Source: an uncultured Selenomonadaceae bacterium
GTDB taxonomy: Bacteria > Bacillota > Negativicutes > Selenomonadales > Selenomonadaceae
Assembly (NCBI GenBank): GCA_905235685.1
Contig: CAJOMO010000015.1
Span: 1 to 42,307 of the forward strand
Reading direction: 5' to 3'
Length of the DNA stretch: 42,307 bases
Shown: piece by piece, positions 7,307 to 17,260 of the stretch
How positions within the stretch are numbered: position 1 is the first letter of the stretch
Layout of the letters: each line of letters begins with the position of its first letter
The notes under the pieces: model-generated
Databases searched by the model: none
Seen by the model: only the letters and a program-made list of their open reading frames with translations
Told to the model about the DNA's origin: nothing
Translations under genes and position numbers: made by a program

Positions 7307-9097
7307 ATGATTGAGATTAACGAAAAAGACGATGAATTTCGCGGGCGGCTGACGGTTTTGCACGCGCTGATTATTTTGGTGATAGCTGTTTTAATTGCGC
7401 GGGTTGCTTATCTGCAAATTTATGACGGCGAATATTACGCGCGTTTGGCGGACGGCAACCGAATTAGAATTATCCCGACGATAGCGCCGCGCGGAACTTT
7501 TTTTGACAGGAACGGGCAGCTTTTAGTTACGAATCGCCCTGGCTTTGCGGTTTCGCTTTTGCCGCTTACCGAGCCGATTTCCCCCGAAGTTATCGAGCGC
7601 GTTTCAAAACTTTTAAACGTTCCGATTGAAGAAATTCAGCACAAAATTGATATTCATTACAGCTTTGACCCGATACGAATTAAAACTGACGTCACGCCCG
7701 ACATTGTGACGATTATTGAGGAGCAGAAAAATGACTACCGCGGCGTAGTTATCGAAGTTCAGCCGATTAGAAATTATATTTTGAAGCAGGAGGGCGCTCA
7801 TACTTTCGGCTACGTAAGCGAAATTTCGGACGCGGAACTTGAGGCGAAAAAAGACGAAGGCTATAAATCCGGTGATATAGTTGGGAAATTTGGGCTTGAG
7901 CGCGTTTACGACAGGGAAATTCGCGGCGTAAATGGCGGCGAGCAGGTTGAAGTTGACGTTGCGGGTAAACCTGTGCAAATTCTCGGCAAGAAAGAGCCTA
8001 CGCCCGGCTACGATTTGATTTTGACGATTGACAAAGATTTGCAGGAAGCCGCGGAAAAAGCCGTTGACGAAGTTTTGAAAGAAATTGGCGCGAATGCGGC
8101 GGCGGCTGTTGTTTTGAATCCGCAAAACGGCGAAGTGCTTGCAATGGTTTCGCGTCCGGCGTTTGACCCGAATTTATTTGCGCATGGCATTTCTACGCGC
8201 GATTGGAACGCCATTAACACTAACCCTTATCACCCGATGGACAACAAGACTATCACGGGCGAATATCCGCCTGGTTCGACTTTTAAAATCGTAACCGGCA
8301 CGGCGGCGCTCGCTGCGGGCAAAGTTACGGCTGACGAACAGATTTACGACGGCGGTACGCACTGGCTCATTCCGAAAGGCAACGCGGGCGGCGAAGTTTT
8401 GGGCTGGCTGAATTTCCACGAGGCGCTGGCTCATTCCGATAACGTTTATTTTTATGAGTTGGGCAACCGTTTGGGCGTTGACGAACTTGAACGCTACGCT
8501 CAAATGTTCGGGCTTGGCAAGGAAACCGGAATTGATTTGCCGTACGAATCGCCCGGTCTTGCGGATTGGAAAGAATATAAGTGGGAAGTTTACGGCGACG
8601 AATGGTATTTGTCGGAAACATTTGACGCGGCGATTGGGCAAGGTTTTAATCTGGTTACGCCCCTGCAGGCGGCTATGGTTAACGGCGAAATTGCGGCGAA
8701 TGGCAAACGTTTCAAGCCGCACCTTGTCAAAAGAATTGTCACGCAGGACGGCGATTTGATTAAAGAATTTGAGCCGGAGCTCGTTGGTGAATTGGATGTT
8801 GAGCCGTACATTATCAAGCTGGTTCAAGACGGTTTGCACGAAGTTACAATCACGGGAACGGCGGCGCGGAATTTCGCGGGTTTCCCGTACGAAATTGCCG
8901 GCAAAACCGGTACGGCGGAAAATTCGCAGGGCAGAGATCACGGCTGGTTTGTCGGTTATGCGCCGTTTAATAATCCGTGCGTCAGCGTGGCGGTTATCGT
9001 CGAACAGGGCGGCTTCGGCGCGTCAAGTGCTGTTCCTATCGGCAGGAAAATTCTTGAGGCGGCTTTTGACATTATGAATAAGCGCGGTCCTTTCTAA
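7307..9097 (+). CDS. mrdA: Penicillin-binding protein 2 (elongasome transpeptidase)
   Basis: PBP2 is the monofunctional D,D-transpeptidase of cell elongation, partnered by RodA and activated by MreC. The start is ATG 7307, preceded by TTGGAGTGA; open frame extends 39 bp further upstream without a ribosome site. The 596 residues comprise an N-terminal membrane helix (about 15-38), a pedestal domain starting at RGTFFDRNGQLL, and a transpeptidase domain. The active-site serine is in GSTFK (about residue 320), followed by SDN (about 378) and KTGTAEN (about 533). No rodA is present in the window. The gene closes the shape operon and shares a bidirectional terminator with the convergent DUF805 gene. 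Confidence 0.95.
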   Translation: MIEINEKDDEFRGRLTVLHALIILVIAVLIARVAYLQIYDGEYYARLADGNRIRIIPTIAPRGTFFDRNGQLLVTNRPGFAVSLLPLTEPISPEVIERVSKLLNVPIEEIQHKIDIHYSFDPIRIKTDVTPDIVTIIEEQKNDYRGVVIEVQPIRNYILKQEGAHTFGYVSEISDAELEAKKDEGYKSGDIVGKFGLERVYDREIRGVNGGEQVEVDVAGKPVQILGKKEPTPGYDLILTIDKDLQEAAEKAVDEVLKEIGANAAAAVVLNPQNGEVLAMVSRPAFDPNLFAHGISTRDWNAINTNPYHPMDNKTITGEYPPGSTFKIVTGTAALAAGKVTADEQIYDGGTHWLIPKGNAGGEVLGWLNFHEALAHSDNVYFYELGNRLGVDELERYAQMFGLGKETGIDLPYESPGLADWKEYKWEVYGDEWYLSETFDAAIGQGFNLVTPLQAAMVNGEIAANGKRFKPHLVKRIVTQDGDLIKEFEPELVGELDVEPYIIKLVQDGLHEVTITGTAARNFAGFPYEIAGKTGTAENSQGRDHGWFVGYAPFNNPCVSVAVIVEQGGFGASSAVPIGRKILEAAFDIMNKRGPF

Positions 9098-9107
9098 AAT
9101 AAAAAAA

Positions 9108-9137
9108 ATGCTCACCGAAAAATCGATGGGCATTTTT
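9108..9137. terminator. Bidirectional terminator between mrdA and the DUF805 gene
   Basis: ATGCTCA (9108-9114) pairs with TGGGCAT (9127-9133, one G-T pair). There is a run of A on the left and of T on the right, so it can terminate both convergent transcripts. It is the only hairpin seen in this 61-bp gap. Confidence 0.7.
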
Positions 9138-9158
9138 AGTTTTCGCAAAAAAATTAAT

Positions 9159-9536
9159 TTACCTGAGCGGATCTTCGCCGTATTGGTTTCTACCAACAGT
9201 TCCTGGCGTCAAAAGCAGGTACAACGCCATAACAAAGCCGACAATCGGAATTAATACGCCGATAGCCCACCATTCGGGTCTGTCCAAATCGTGAAGGCGG
9301 CGAATAATCAGCGCCAGCCCGCCGAGGAAGCCGACAATCGAAGTCGCGCCAGTTATCAACGTCACAAGAAAACTTTCCGTGCCGAAAATTAATCCGATTA
9401 TAAAGCCCAAAATGGCGCTGACGAGCCCGAGCCCGAACGCAAAGGCAAGCTGATACTTGATGTACCGAAGCCGATTAAGTCTGCCCTGCGTCGTGAAAAT
9501 GTGCTTTTGCAAAGCGACTGACAAATTTTCTACCAA
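9159..9536 (-). CDS. DUF805 family inner-membrane protein
   Basis: A 125-residue protein with about four membrane helices. The DUF805 hallmarks are visible: FTTQGRLNRLRYIKY near the N terminus and RRLHDLDRPEWW between the third and fourth helices, followed by a proline-rich LIPIVGF segment and the C-terminal GRNQYGEDP. DUF805 proteins are found widely in bacteria and have no established biochemical role. The start is taken as TTG 9536 because GAGGTG lies 6 nt upstream; GTG 9545 would overlap that ribosome site. Last gene of the long minus-strand unit, 22 bp after fliB. Confidence 0.85.
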   Translation of the reverse strand: MVENLSVALQKHIFTTQGRLNRLRYIKYQLAFAFGLGLVSAILGFIIGLIFGTESFLVTLITGATSIVGFLGGLALIIRRLHDLDRPEWWAIGVLIPIVGFVMALYLLLTPGTVGRNQYGEDPLR

Positions 9537-9558
9537 AATAATCACCTCATAAAATTTT

Positions 9559-10821
9559 TTAGCTCTGCAACAAACTCTGAATTAAAAGCGCGGTATTGTC
9601 TTTGCCGCTCAGCTGTTCAGAAATTTTGTTGACGTAGCTGTTGTTGTGGTCAACATTATTCACAAAAAGTATAATTTCTGTCGTCAATTCTATTTTATTC
9701 ATTGGCGGTTGCTTGCTTTGTTTGAGATTTTGAATGGTTTTCGACATCGCGATTGTCTCCAACATTTTGTAAATCGTCACGAAGACGCCGAAATTGTAAG
9801 TGATTGAGCCTTTGAATTTCCACGGATACTGATTCAAGAAAAATTCGTTGACAAGAAAATTTTCAAAAACCGTGGCGTATTGTTCGACAAAAACTTTGCG
9901 GAACTTGCTAAGCTCCAAATAATTTTGGGCAATTTCGTCCACTGCAACTTGATTATTCGCGTCGACGCGGATTTGCAAAGCCTCAACGACGCTGTCAATA
10001 AATCGCCTGTCCTTCCGACGAAAATCGGATTCGCCGCCGTAAAGCGCCTCAAAAGTGCCGAGAATGATTTTGACAAACTCCTTGGCGTTGAAGTTTACCT
10101 TCTGCGCGAAAATCGGCGCGTACTCTTTGATAAAATCGTCCGAAGTATAAATCTCCGTCAATTTATCAATTTCCTCAAGACCATTATTATCAATCATTTC
10201 GTCGAGTCTGTCAAGGAAAAATCCCAAAACAATTAGGCGATGATCAATCGAAAGTTCGCGCCGCTGCAAAATGGAAATTGCCGCGCTCTGAATCTTGATA
10301 ATGTACTGCCACAATTCCACCGGCACGGGCGAAAACGGGCTTGTGATTCTGTTTAAATTGTTGTGAATAATTTCGGGGACTTCGATATGTTCAAATTTAA
10401 TCGGCTCAGAAAAAACCAGAACCGTTGCGGCAACGACCGGACACGTCATAGTCAGCGCGCGCTCGTAAAAATTTTTAAAACTATAAGTGCGCCGCGGGTA
10501 AGTTACGCAGGTTTCGGACAAAAATTCTTCGCCGTATTTCTTTTGAATATGACACCAATTGTCTTCGGTGAGAAACGGACAAGACGCGGTTTTATCCAAT
10601 TGTACCAAGTATCTTTCCTTGTTGTCGATTGTACCTTTTTTGATATGTTTGACAATTTCGTGAGCCGCGCTTTTCGGTTTGACGTGCGAATATTTTTTGA
10701 AAGTTTTTTTGTCAATCTCAATATTCCAGCGTCTGCAACAATGAGCGCCGCAAGCTTGCCCGTCGCACTTGAAATTTTTTACGTATTCCGGCTGAAAGTA
10801 CGAATAAGTTTTCGTTTGCAA
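9559..10821 (-). CDS. fliB: Flagellin lysine-N-methylase-like protein (FliB)
   Basis: This 420-residue protein carries the CxxCxxCC-type metal-binding pattern of the FliB/YkgJ group: CDGQACGAHCCRRW at about 20-33, then CPFL and CHIQKKYGEEFLSETCVTYPR at about 82-108, with a further Cys in TMTCP. FliB methylates lysines of flagellin in Salmonella, and homologues are frequent in flagellated Selenomonadales. The cysteines would ligate an Fe-S or metal centre. The start is TTG 10821 with AAGGAG 8 nt upstream. It lies 12 bp after bamA, away from any flagellar gene in this window, which suggests transcription with the envelope operon. Function is inferred from the motif. Confidence 0.85.
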   Translation of the reverse strand: MQTKTYSYFQPEYVKNFKCDGQACGAHCCRRWNIEIDKKTFKKYSHVKPKSAAHEIVKHIKKGTIDNKERYLVQLDKTASCPFLTEDNWCHIQKKYGEEFLSETCVTYPRRTYSFKNFYERALTMTCPVVAATVLVFSEPIKFEHIEVPEIIHNNLNRITSPFSPVPVELWQYIIKIQSAAISILQRRELSIDHRLIVLGFFLDRLDEMIDNNGLEEIDKLTEIYTSDDFIKEYAPIFAQKVNFNAKEFVKIILGTFEALYGGESDFRRKDRRFIDSVVEALQIRVDANNQVAVDEIAQNYLELSKFRKVFVEQYATVFENFLVNEFFLNQYPWKFKGSITYNFGVFVTIYKMLETIAMSKTIQNLKQSKQPPMNKIELTTEIILFVNNVDHNNSYVNKISEQLSGKDNTALLIQSLLQS

Positions 10822-10833
10822 TTAAATCACTCC

Positions 10834-12774
10834 TTAAAAGCCGCCGCCGACGCTGAAATGCAATCTGCCGCCTTGTTTGCCGCGCCCGTAATCCAAACGC
10901 ACAGGTCCAATCGGCGAATTCAAAGCAAAACCTACGCCAACGCTGCCGTAAATTTCCGCTCCTTTTGGGAAAAAGCCGCTGTTCCACGCGCTGCCCCAAT
11001 CCGTGAAGACAATGCCTTGAACAACCTTTGCCAGCGGAAAACGATATTCAAGCGTCATTAGCGCCATTCTGCTGCCGCGGAATTGATCGTCGCGATAGCC
11101 GCGCAAACTATTTTGCCCGCCGACTCTAAATTGGTTAAATTCCGTCATATCGCCTTCGCCGAAACCGTATTCAGCTTTGAGCGCCCAAACTTGCGCGTGT
11201 CCTGCCCGCAAAAAATGTTGATGGTCAATCGTGTATTTTTGATAGCTGAAGTCGCCGCCCAACATTCCGCTAAATTCCGCGCCCAACGCGATTCTGTTGC
11301 CGCTCGTGGGGTTGTAAATATTGTCGCGGGTATCGGTAACGTGTTGAAAACCAATACTGCGCGTCGTTCCGAAATTGTCGCTGAGCCATTCGGTATCGGT
11401 GCTGCGGTTTCCCGCGTTGCCGTCAACCACGTGCCGCACGTAAGCGTCTTTTCGCTGTCGAATTGTAAGGTAATTCGTGGAGTATTCGCTGAAGGGTCTG
11501 CTGAAAGTAAATTCGCCGCCGGAATATTTACGCATATAGCGTTCCTTCAAATCGCCGTGTGTGTCATAATCATAATATTGATAAGTGCGGTTGTAAACTT
11601 GGAAAATACCGCCGGTTTCTTTTTTGTCGAGCCACGGCTTTTTATAGTAAAATCTGAAACCGTGCGCGTCGTCTTCGTCGGCGCTTGTTTCAAAAGAAAG
11701 TCCGACTGCATCGCCTGTGCCGAGAAAATTTGAATCGGAAAGGCTAATCATACCGAGCAAGCCTTCTTTGGTGCTGTAGCCCGCGCCAACCGCGAAAGTT
11801 CCTGTGCGCCGCTCCTTAACTTCAATTTCCAGAACAATAGCATTTGGCTCGACGCCTGGCAGCGGTCTGACATTTACATCTTCAAAAAATCCTAGATTGT
11901 ACAGCCTTTCGATTGAGCGCCTCATTGAATTTACGTTAAAAGGCGTGCCTGGTTCTTGCCGCATTTCGCGCAGAATTACCTTAGGTTTGGTTTTATCGTT
12001 GCCTTTGACTTGATAACCTTCCAAAATGCCCTCGTTAATTTTAATCGACAGCACGCCGCTTTTATCCAGATTTGGGCTCGGCGTTATAATTTTGGCGTAA
12101 ACATAACCGTCTGCGCGATATTTTTCTTGAAGGGCGGCAAGGTTGTCGTGCAAAACATTTAGGTTAATAATTCCGCCGCGCTTAATCGTTATCAATTTTT
12201 TCAATTCGTCGTCCGTGTAAACCGTGTTGCCGGTAAATTCAACGTCCTTTAGTACCGGATTTTCCATGACGTGGTAAGTGATAATGACGCCTTCGGGAAC
12301 TTCCCTAAAAGTTTGATAAGCCTCATAAAAAATTCCCAAATCCTTCAGCTTTTCGCGATCTCTGAGCGCAACTTCAGTGCTAAATTCGTCGCCGATATGC
12401 GCCATGATAGAATTTCTGAAAATCTGAACAGTTTCTTTGCTTGCGCCCTCAAAGGCTATATCAATAATCGTGCGCCCCTCGAATTGCCGAATGTATTCGC
12501 GAATCAGCGCCTCGGATTGAGATTCAGAAAGTGGCGCCTCAACTTCAGCGCCGGAATAATCATTTTCCGCTGGTTTAATGTCTTCGGCGTCAGTTTCAAT
12601 ATTTTCTTCGGGATTTTCGGCGGCGGTATCTTCGGTATTTTCTTCAACGGGCTCGTCGAGGACTTCCGAAATTTTTACATTTTCGTTAGCCTGCAAACCC
12701 AGCAAAATTGGAAATGACATAATCGCCGCGCAACAAAGCGCCGCTCGTTTTTTGGTGCTACCGGTTATCTTCAA
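10834..12774 (-). CDS. bamA: Outer-membrane protein assembly factor BamA
   Basis: BamA is the Omp85-family barrel that folds and inserts outer-membrane proteins. The 646 residues comprise a signal peptide (about 1-30), an acidic Glu/Asp-rich linker (about 35-80), three POTRA domains (about 95-330, including VKDVEFTGNTVYTDDEL-type repeats and IKINEGILEGYQVKGN), and a 16-strand-type barrel ending GGF. The lid-loop motif is present as LRGYRD, followed by SPIGPVRLDYG near the end. Three rather than five POTRAs is usual outside Proteobacteria. The start is TTG 12774 with AGGAGGA 6 nt upstream. It follows tamB by 25 bp, so the two secretion-linked factors are co-transcribed. Confidence 0.95.
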   Translation of the reverse strand: MKITGSTKKRAALCCAAIMSFPILLGLQANENVKISEVLDEPVEENTEDTAAENPEENIETDAEDIKPAENDYSGAEVEAPLSESQSEALIREYIRQFEGRTIIDIAFEGASKETVQIFRNSIMAHIGDEFSTEVALRDREKLKDLGIFYEAYQTFREVPEGVIITYHVMENPVLKDVEFTGNTVYTDDELKKLITIKRGGIINLNVLHDNLAALQEKYRADGYVYAKIITPSPNLDKSGVLSIKINEGILEGYQVKGNDKTKPKVILREMRQEPGTPFNVNSMRRSIERLYNLGFFEDVNVRPLPGVEPNAIVLEIEVKERRTGTFAVGAGYSTKEGLLGMISLSDSNFLGTGDAVGLSFETSADEDDAHGFRFYYKKPWLDKKETGGIFQVYNRTYQYYDYDTHGDLKERYMRKYSGGEFTFSRPFSEYSTNYLTIRQRKDAYVRHVVDGNAGNRSTDTEWLSDNFGTTRSIGFQHVTDTRDNIYNPTSGNRIALGAEFSGMLGGDFSYQKYTIDHQHFLRAGHAQVWALKAEYGFGEGDMTEFNQFRVGGQNSLRGYRDDQFRGSRMALMTLEYRFPLAKVVQGIVFTDWGSAWNSGFFPKGAEIYGSVGVGFALNSPIGPVRLDYGRGKQGGRLHFSVGGGF

Positions 12775-12799
12775 ATTTATTCCTCCTATTCAGCCGAAG

Positions 12800-15700
12800 C
12801 TAAAATTTGTAGCGCGCCTCAAGGCTGAAAATATATTCGTTGTCTTCGCGTTCAAGCGTTACTCCGAGATTGTCATTTAAATCGTATTGAAAACCATATC
12901 GTTTAATCCTGTCGCCGTTAATTCCCTGCGTGTACCGCAACATAACTTTATCGGAAATATATTTTCCAACAGAAATATTGAACTCATAATTATTCTTGCT
13001 GTTGACGTCCTGCGAATAATCTTCAAAAGCCGTGCCGCTACCGCTGGAAAATGTAAATTTGTCCAAACCCAAAGTTCGCTTAACTGAATCTTCAATGTCG
13101 CCCAAAATACTCATTTGCAAACCCAACACAACAATATCTGTCACCGTCAAATTTTCAGTTACTCTACCGGAAGCGTCGCGCAGAGTAAGAAGTTGCGCAA
13201 TTTCAGTTTCGCTCATTTCCGGATTAGAATGCAAAGCTACTTTCATATCGCCCAAAGTTCCCTCAATCGCCAATTCAACTTTCACATTTGAAACCGTCGC
13301 GTCGGCGTTGAATCGCAACGTTGGGAAAAATGAATCCATTTGATTGAAAAGTGCCTCGCCTTCGCTGATGTTAAAAACCGTTTGAATGTACGTGACGGTG
13401 CCGCCGCGCTTAACGCTAATCAAGCCCGAAGTTTTTGGGTGCAAAGTTGTATTTTCAAATTTCACCGATCCGGTTAAGTACATATTATAAAGGCGCGAAC
13501 TGTAAAAATGAACTTTCTCGCCGAGGTTAACCGTAACGTCCATCAAAATATCCGGCAGCGGCGAATCTGAATCCGGAATTGTGGGAACGCTGATTGTGCA
13601 TTTGTCGAAGTCAAGGTGTCCGGAAATTTTCGGCAAAGTCAAACGCCACAGCCGCCCTTCACTCAAATTAATTTCGCCGTTAATCGGTCCGTTGAAAAAA
13701 GTACTGCGAATGTCAAGCGCGTTTGCCGCCAAATCGAAATTATAATCGCTAACCGTGTAATCGGCAAAACTAAGTCCGCCCGTAACTTCAAAATTCCCAG
13801 AGCCAATATTACCAACAAATTTCTCAATGTCAAATCGGTTGCCGTGAAACTGCGTCGAAATATTTATGTGATCAATCGGGCTTGTCATTCCTTTAATCTT
13901 CACCGAGCCGTCGCGCAGAGAAATTTGCCCGTTAATTTGCGGGCGCGACGCCGTACCGGTTATCATGACATTTCCGCCCATTTTTCCAACCGACCAGGCA
14001 ACCATATCGCTCATAACCGGCAACAAACTCAAATCTGCGTCGTCAAGCGAAACTTTTAAATTCATCTGATCATTCGCGGCAAAATGAGCGCCGGAATCCA
14101 ACGTCAGCGCTTGAATCGGAACTGTACCCTGCGCGCTCGCCTGGTAAAGTGTATCGCCAATTTTGCGGTTAACAATAAATTCTTTGACGTTGAAAACCCA
14201 ATTTTGGAGTGAAACATTCGCGCGCATCAAATCAAAAGTTGAGCCTTTAATTCCGCCGGTTGCCGTCCAGGAAAATTCTCCGTCCGGATTATCGATTGTG
14301 CCGTTAATTTTCGCGTCAATATTCGCCGAGCCGATAAATTCAGCGTCAAGCCCCGCCGCCGCGCCAATCATTCCCAATTCCAAATTCGTTGCTTTGCCAA
14401 TCAGCGCCACAGGTCCAATCAAACTAGCCGTGCCGCGAATATCAAATTCCCCGGACTTGCCCTGTTTTCCTGCAAATTTCTGCACGTATACAATCTGATT
14501 CGCCAAATTAATATCCACGTTCACGTCGTGCAAATCGTAACCGGCAAGTTCGCCCTTGACAATTTCGCCCTTCAATTTTCCGGAAAGATTTTCAGTCGTC
14601 CCGCCGAGCGTTATTTCGCTGCTCAATTTTCCCGTGAGCAATTTAGATTTGTTATTCGCCAACGCCGCCAATTCGGGAATGTCAACATTTTTGACTTCGA
14701 CTTTGCCGCTGATATTTTTCGTCGTGGTATTTGCCGCCAACTGCATTGAATATCTGCCGTCGCCTTGATAAAAATTAAAATTATCAAGCGTGAGCTGCAA
14801 ACCGACGCCAGGAATATTTTTCGCGTTAATGTGCCCCTGCACCGCGTGAACTTCAACGCCGTTAAACGTAAAAGCCGGCGCTGTCAATTGTCCGTCAAAA
14901 GTCGGCTCTTTCAAAAAATTGCCGGTAAGCGCGCCCGCAAATGTGCCGTGACCGGAAACTTTGTAGTCATTCGGGAATTTTCCTTGAAACCGCCGCAAAT
15001 CGATATCGCGCCCTTCAACAGTGAAATCCATATCGTAAGTTTGCAAATCCAGCGTGCCATTCAAAACCATATCAACCATCGGCGAAGTCACGACAAAATC
15101 TTGAACGCGCACGGTGTTTCCCTGGACAAAATAATCGCCGCGCAAACTCGTCAGCAAAATCGTATCGAAGTCGCCGAGTTTGAAACTGCCGTAGCTAAAT
15201 TCCGCGTAGCCGACAATGTGCGGATTTTCCAGCGTGCCGGTAATTCGGATTGTGTTATCAATGTTGCCGGTAACTTGAAAATCGTTGGTTATGAGCGTGA
15301 TAATATTTTCGACGCGCGCGCCAATCGTATCGAGCCGCAGATTGATATTTTTTTCGCCCTTCAGATTAACGACGCCGTCAATGACAGTCCAAACGAGCCG
15401 CCCGCCTTTTTCCAGTTCAAATTTATCAACGCTCACGTTATCCAAATTTCCCGACGCCGCAAGCACAATCGAATCGTACGGCTGATTAAAAGCCACGCCA
15501 ACAAAGCCGCCGTTTTGGGCGCTGTCCACAGCAGTAAGATTAATCGCCAACTCCGGATTGTCGATATCGCCGTGCAAAGTTCCCTTGAAGTCGCTCAAGC
15601 CGCTAATGTCAAGCAGTTTGTCAAATTTTTTCGCCAGCGCCAAATCCACGTGTGCGCCGTAAAATTCCAAATCCAATTTATTTTTGTCAACAATCGTACC

Positions 15701-17236
15701 TTCCACATTAAATTTTCCGTGCCCAGGAAGTTTCACATTCAGGTAATCAATCTTCACGTCGTCGTCGCTAACGAAAAACGAGGAAGACACGCCGTCAAAG
15801 GCAAAATTTTCGTAGGTAACGTTATCGGCGGTTGCCTCGCCAAAAATTTTCAGCGTCTTTAAATCCGCGCCAATTCCATTCGCCGCCACGTCCGCAGAAA
15901 TATTTCCGTTAAAATCCAAATCGATGCTGAAAAAATTTCTAACCTGCGCGATATCAATGTCAGTTGCTTTGACGTGGGCGTTGTAAGCCAATTTTTGAGC
16001 TTGAATTTCCGCCTCGCCGCGAAGTATGCCGCCGAAACTTTCTGCGCGAATTTCCGAAATAGAAACCGCGTTGTCGAAATATTTCACGTGAGCGCTGACA
16101 TTTTGCGCGGAAATATTTTCATAAGCCAAATAATTTGAAGAAACAGCGCCTTCGACTTGCGGATTTTCAAAAGTGCCTGCCATATGAGCCGCGAATTGCA
16201 CAGCGCCCTTGACGCCGAGATTTGGAATAATCGCCGCCGGCTCAAAATTCTCAGATTCAGCGTCGATATCAAAAAACGGCTTATCGGTATCCGTGCGAAT
16301 AGTGCCGGACGCCTTAGCCGTCTGATTGTTCGCCCGCGCTTGGGCAATAAAATTAATTTCGGCGTCAGTGAAACGCGTACTGCCGCTGATTTTTTCAATT
16401 TCGGTATCCACAGCTTTAACTGCGCCGTCAACGAAATTGGCAGAGCCGCTGTAGCTCAAAATTTCGTCGCGGTGAAAAATATGTAAAATAATATCGCTAA
16501 CCGTGCCGCCGCGAATTTCAACATTTTCCGGCAGCGTCAAAAGATTTTCCGGCAGGTAAGATAAGATTTCGGCAACGTCGGCGGTATCGATATTTGCGGT
16601 TAAAATTTGCGTTTCCAAACCGACAGTGCCGATTGCGGAAATTTTACTGCCGAGGGTTTCAGCGTCGATTTTGATATCAATGGCGCTAAGAGTTGCGCAG
16701 TCCGCCGAGCCGGAAATATTTTCAACCGTGATATTTTTTCCGTCAAAAGAGGCGTTGACATTTCCGCCGGTGAGAAAAATTTTCGCGCTAAAATCGCTGT
16801 CGCCACTGCTTTTCGGTTTGATGTCGTTGAAGTTCCAGGAATTATCTTCGCGCTTGATTAAATTTGCCTGCGCGCCGGTGATTTGAATTTTGTCAATCGC
16901 CGCGCCGTTAATTCCGGAGCCGAAAAAACTTTCCAACGCAGAAAACAGATTGAATGAAACTTTCGCCAAATCAGCTCGCGCAATGAGTTCGGAATTTTTA
17001 TCGAAAATCTCAAGGTCGCGCAGGACAAGCTGACTTCCTTCAAGCCGTGACAAACTCCAATATTCAATTTCAGCTTTGCCGATTTTAACGGGCGTGTTCA
17101 ACATTTCGGAAGCTTTTTCCGCGGCGATTGGAATAATTTTTTCTAAAAGAGCGTCCCGCTGTGAATTTAAAAAAAATCCGCCGATAAGCGCGGCAACAAT
17201 CAGCACTGCGCCGATTGCCTTGAAAATCGCTTTCAC
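12800..17236 (-). CDS. tamB: Translocation and assembly module protein TamB (AsmA-like, DUF490)
   Basis: At 1478 residues this is the largest protein of the window. It has an N-terminal membrane anchor (about residues 5-25), a long repetitive beta-taco region with many short strands, and the conserved C-terminal DUF490 domain (about 1150-1478), ending GVTLEREDNEYIFSLEARYKF-like. Family members bridge inner and outer membranes, and are implicated in phospholipid transfer and in insertion of some outer-membrane proteins with an Omp85 partner. With no separate TamA visible, BamA downstream may be the partner, as proposed for many non-proteobacterial diderms. GTG start with AAAGGAG upstream; 24 bp after tolC. 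Confidence 0.93.
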   Translation of the reverse strand: MKAIFKAIGAVLIVAALIGGFFLNSQRDALLEKIIPIAAEKASEMLNTPVKIGKAEIEYWSLSRLEGSQLVLRDLEIFDKNSELIARADLAKVSFNLFSALESFFGSGINGAAIDKIQITGAQANLIKREDNSWNFNDIKPKSSGDSDFSAKIFLTGGNVNASFDGKNITVENISGSADCATLSAIDIKIDAETLGSKISAIGTVGLETQILTANIDTADVAEILSYLPENLLTLPENVEIRGGTVSDIILHIFHRDEILSYSGSANFVDGAVKAVDTEIEKISGSTRFTDAEINFIAQARANNQTAKASGTIRTDTDKPFFDIDAESENFEPAAIIPNLGVKGAVQFAAHMAGTFENPQVEGAVSSNYLAYENISAQNVSAHVKYFDNAVSISEIRAESFGGILRGEAEIQAQKLAYNAHVKATDIDIAQVRNFFSIDLDFNGNISADVAANGIGADLKTLKIFGEATADNVTYENFAFDGVSSSFFVSDDDVKIDYLNVKLPGHGKFNVEGTIVDKNKLDLEFYGAHVDLALAKKFDKLLDISGLSDFKGTLHGDIDNPELAINLTAVDSAQNGGFVGVAFNQPYDSIVLAASGNLDNVSVDKFELEKGGRLVWTVIDGVVNLKGEKNINLRLDTIGARVENIITLITNDFQVTGNIDNTIRITGTLENPHIVGYAEFSYGSFKLGDFDTILLTSLRGDYFVQGNTVRVQDFVVTSPMVDMVLNGTLDLQTYDMDFTVEGRDIDLRRFQGKFPNDYKVSGHGTFAGALTGNFLKEPTFDGQLTAPAFTFNGVEVHAVQGHINAKNIPGVGLQLTLDNFNFYQGDGRYSMQLAANTTTKNISGKVEVKNVDIPELAALANNKSKLLTGKLSSEITLGGTTENLSGKLKGEIVKGELAGYDLHDVNVDINLANQIVYVQKFAGKQGKSGEFDIRGTASLIGPVALIGKATNLELGMIGAAAGLDAEFIGSANIDAKINGTIDNPDGEFSWTATGGIKGSTFDLMRANVSLQNWVFNVKEFIVNRKIGDTLYQASAQGTVPIQALTLDSGAHFAANDQMNLKVSLDDADLSLLPVMSDMVAWSVGKMGGNVMITGTASRPQINGQISLRDGSVKIKGMTSPIDHINISTQFHGNRFDIEKFVGNIGSGNFEVTGGLSFADYTVSDYNFDLAANALDIRSTFFNGPINGEINLSEGRLWRLTLPKISGHLDFDKCTISVPTIPDSDSPLPDILMDVTVNLGEKVHFYSSRLYNMYLTGSVKFENTTLHPKTSGLISVKRGGTVTYIQTVFNISEGEALFNQMDSFFPTLRFNADATVSNVKVELAIEGTLGDMKVALHSNPEMSETEIAQLLTLRDASGRVTENLTVTDIVVLGLQMSILGDIEDSVKRTLGLDKFTFSSGSGTAFEDYSQDVNSKNNYEFNISVGKYISDKVMLRYTQGINGDRIKRYGFQYDLNDNLGVTLEREDNEYIFSLEARYKF

Positions 17237-17260
17237 GGATAACGCTCCTTTCTGCGTGAA

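Noticed and set aside
14765..15862. Long plus-strand open frame opposite tamB
   Set aside because: It mirrors the codon pattern of tamB on the other strand, with no motif, ribosome site or conserved feature.
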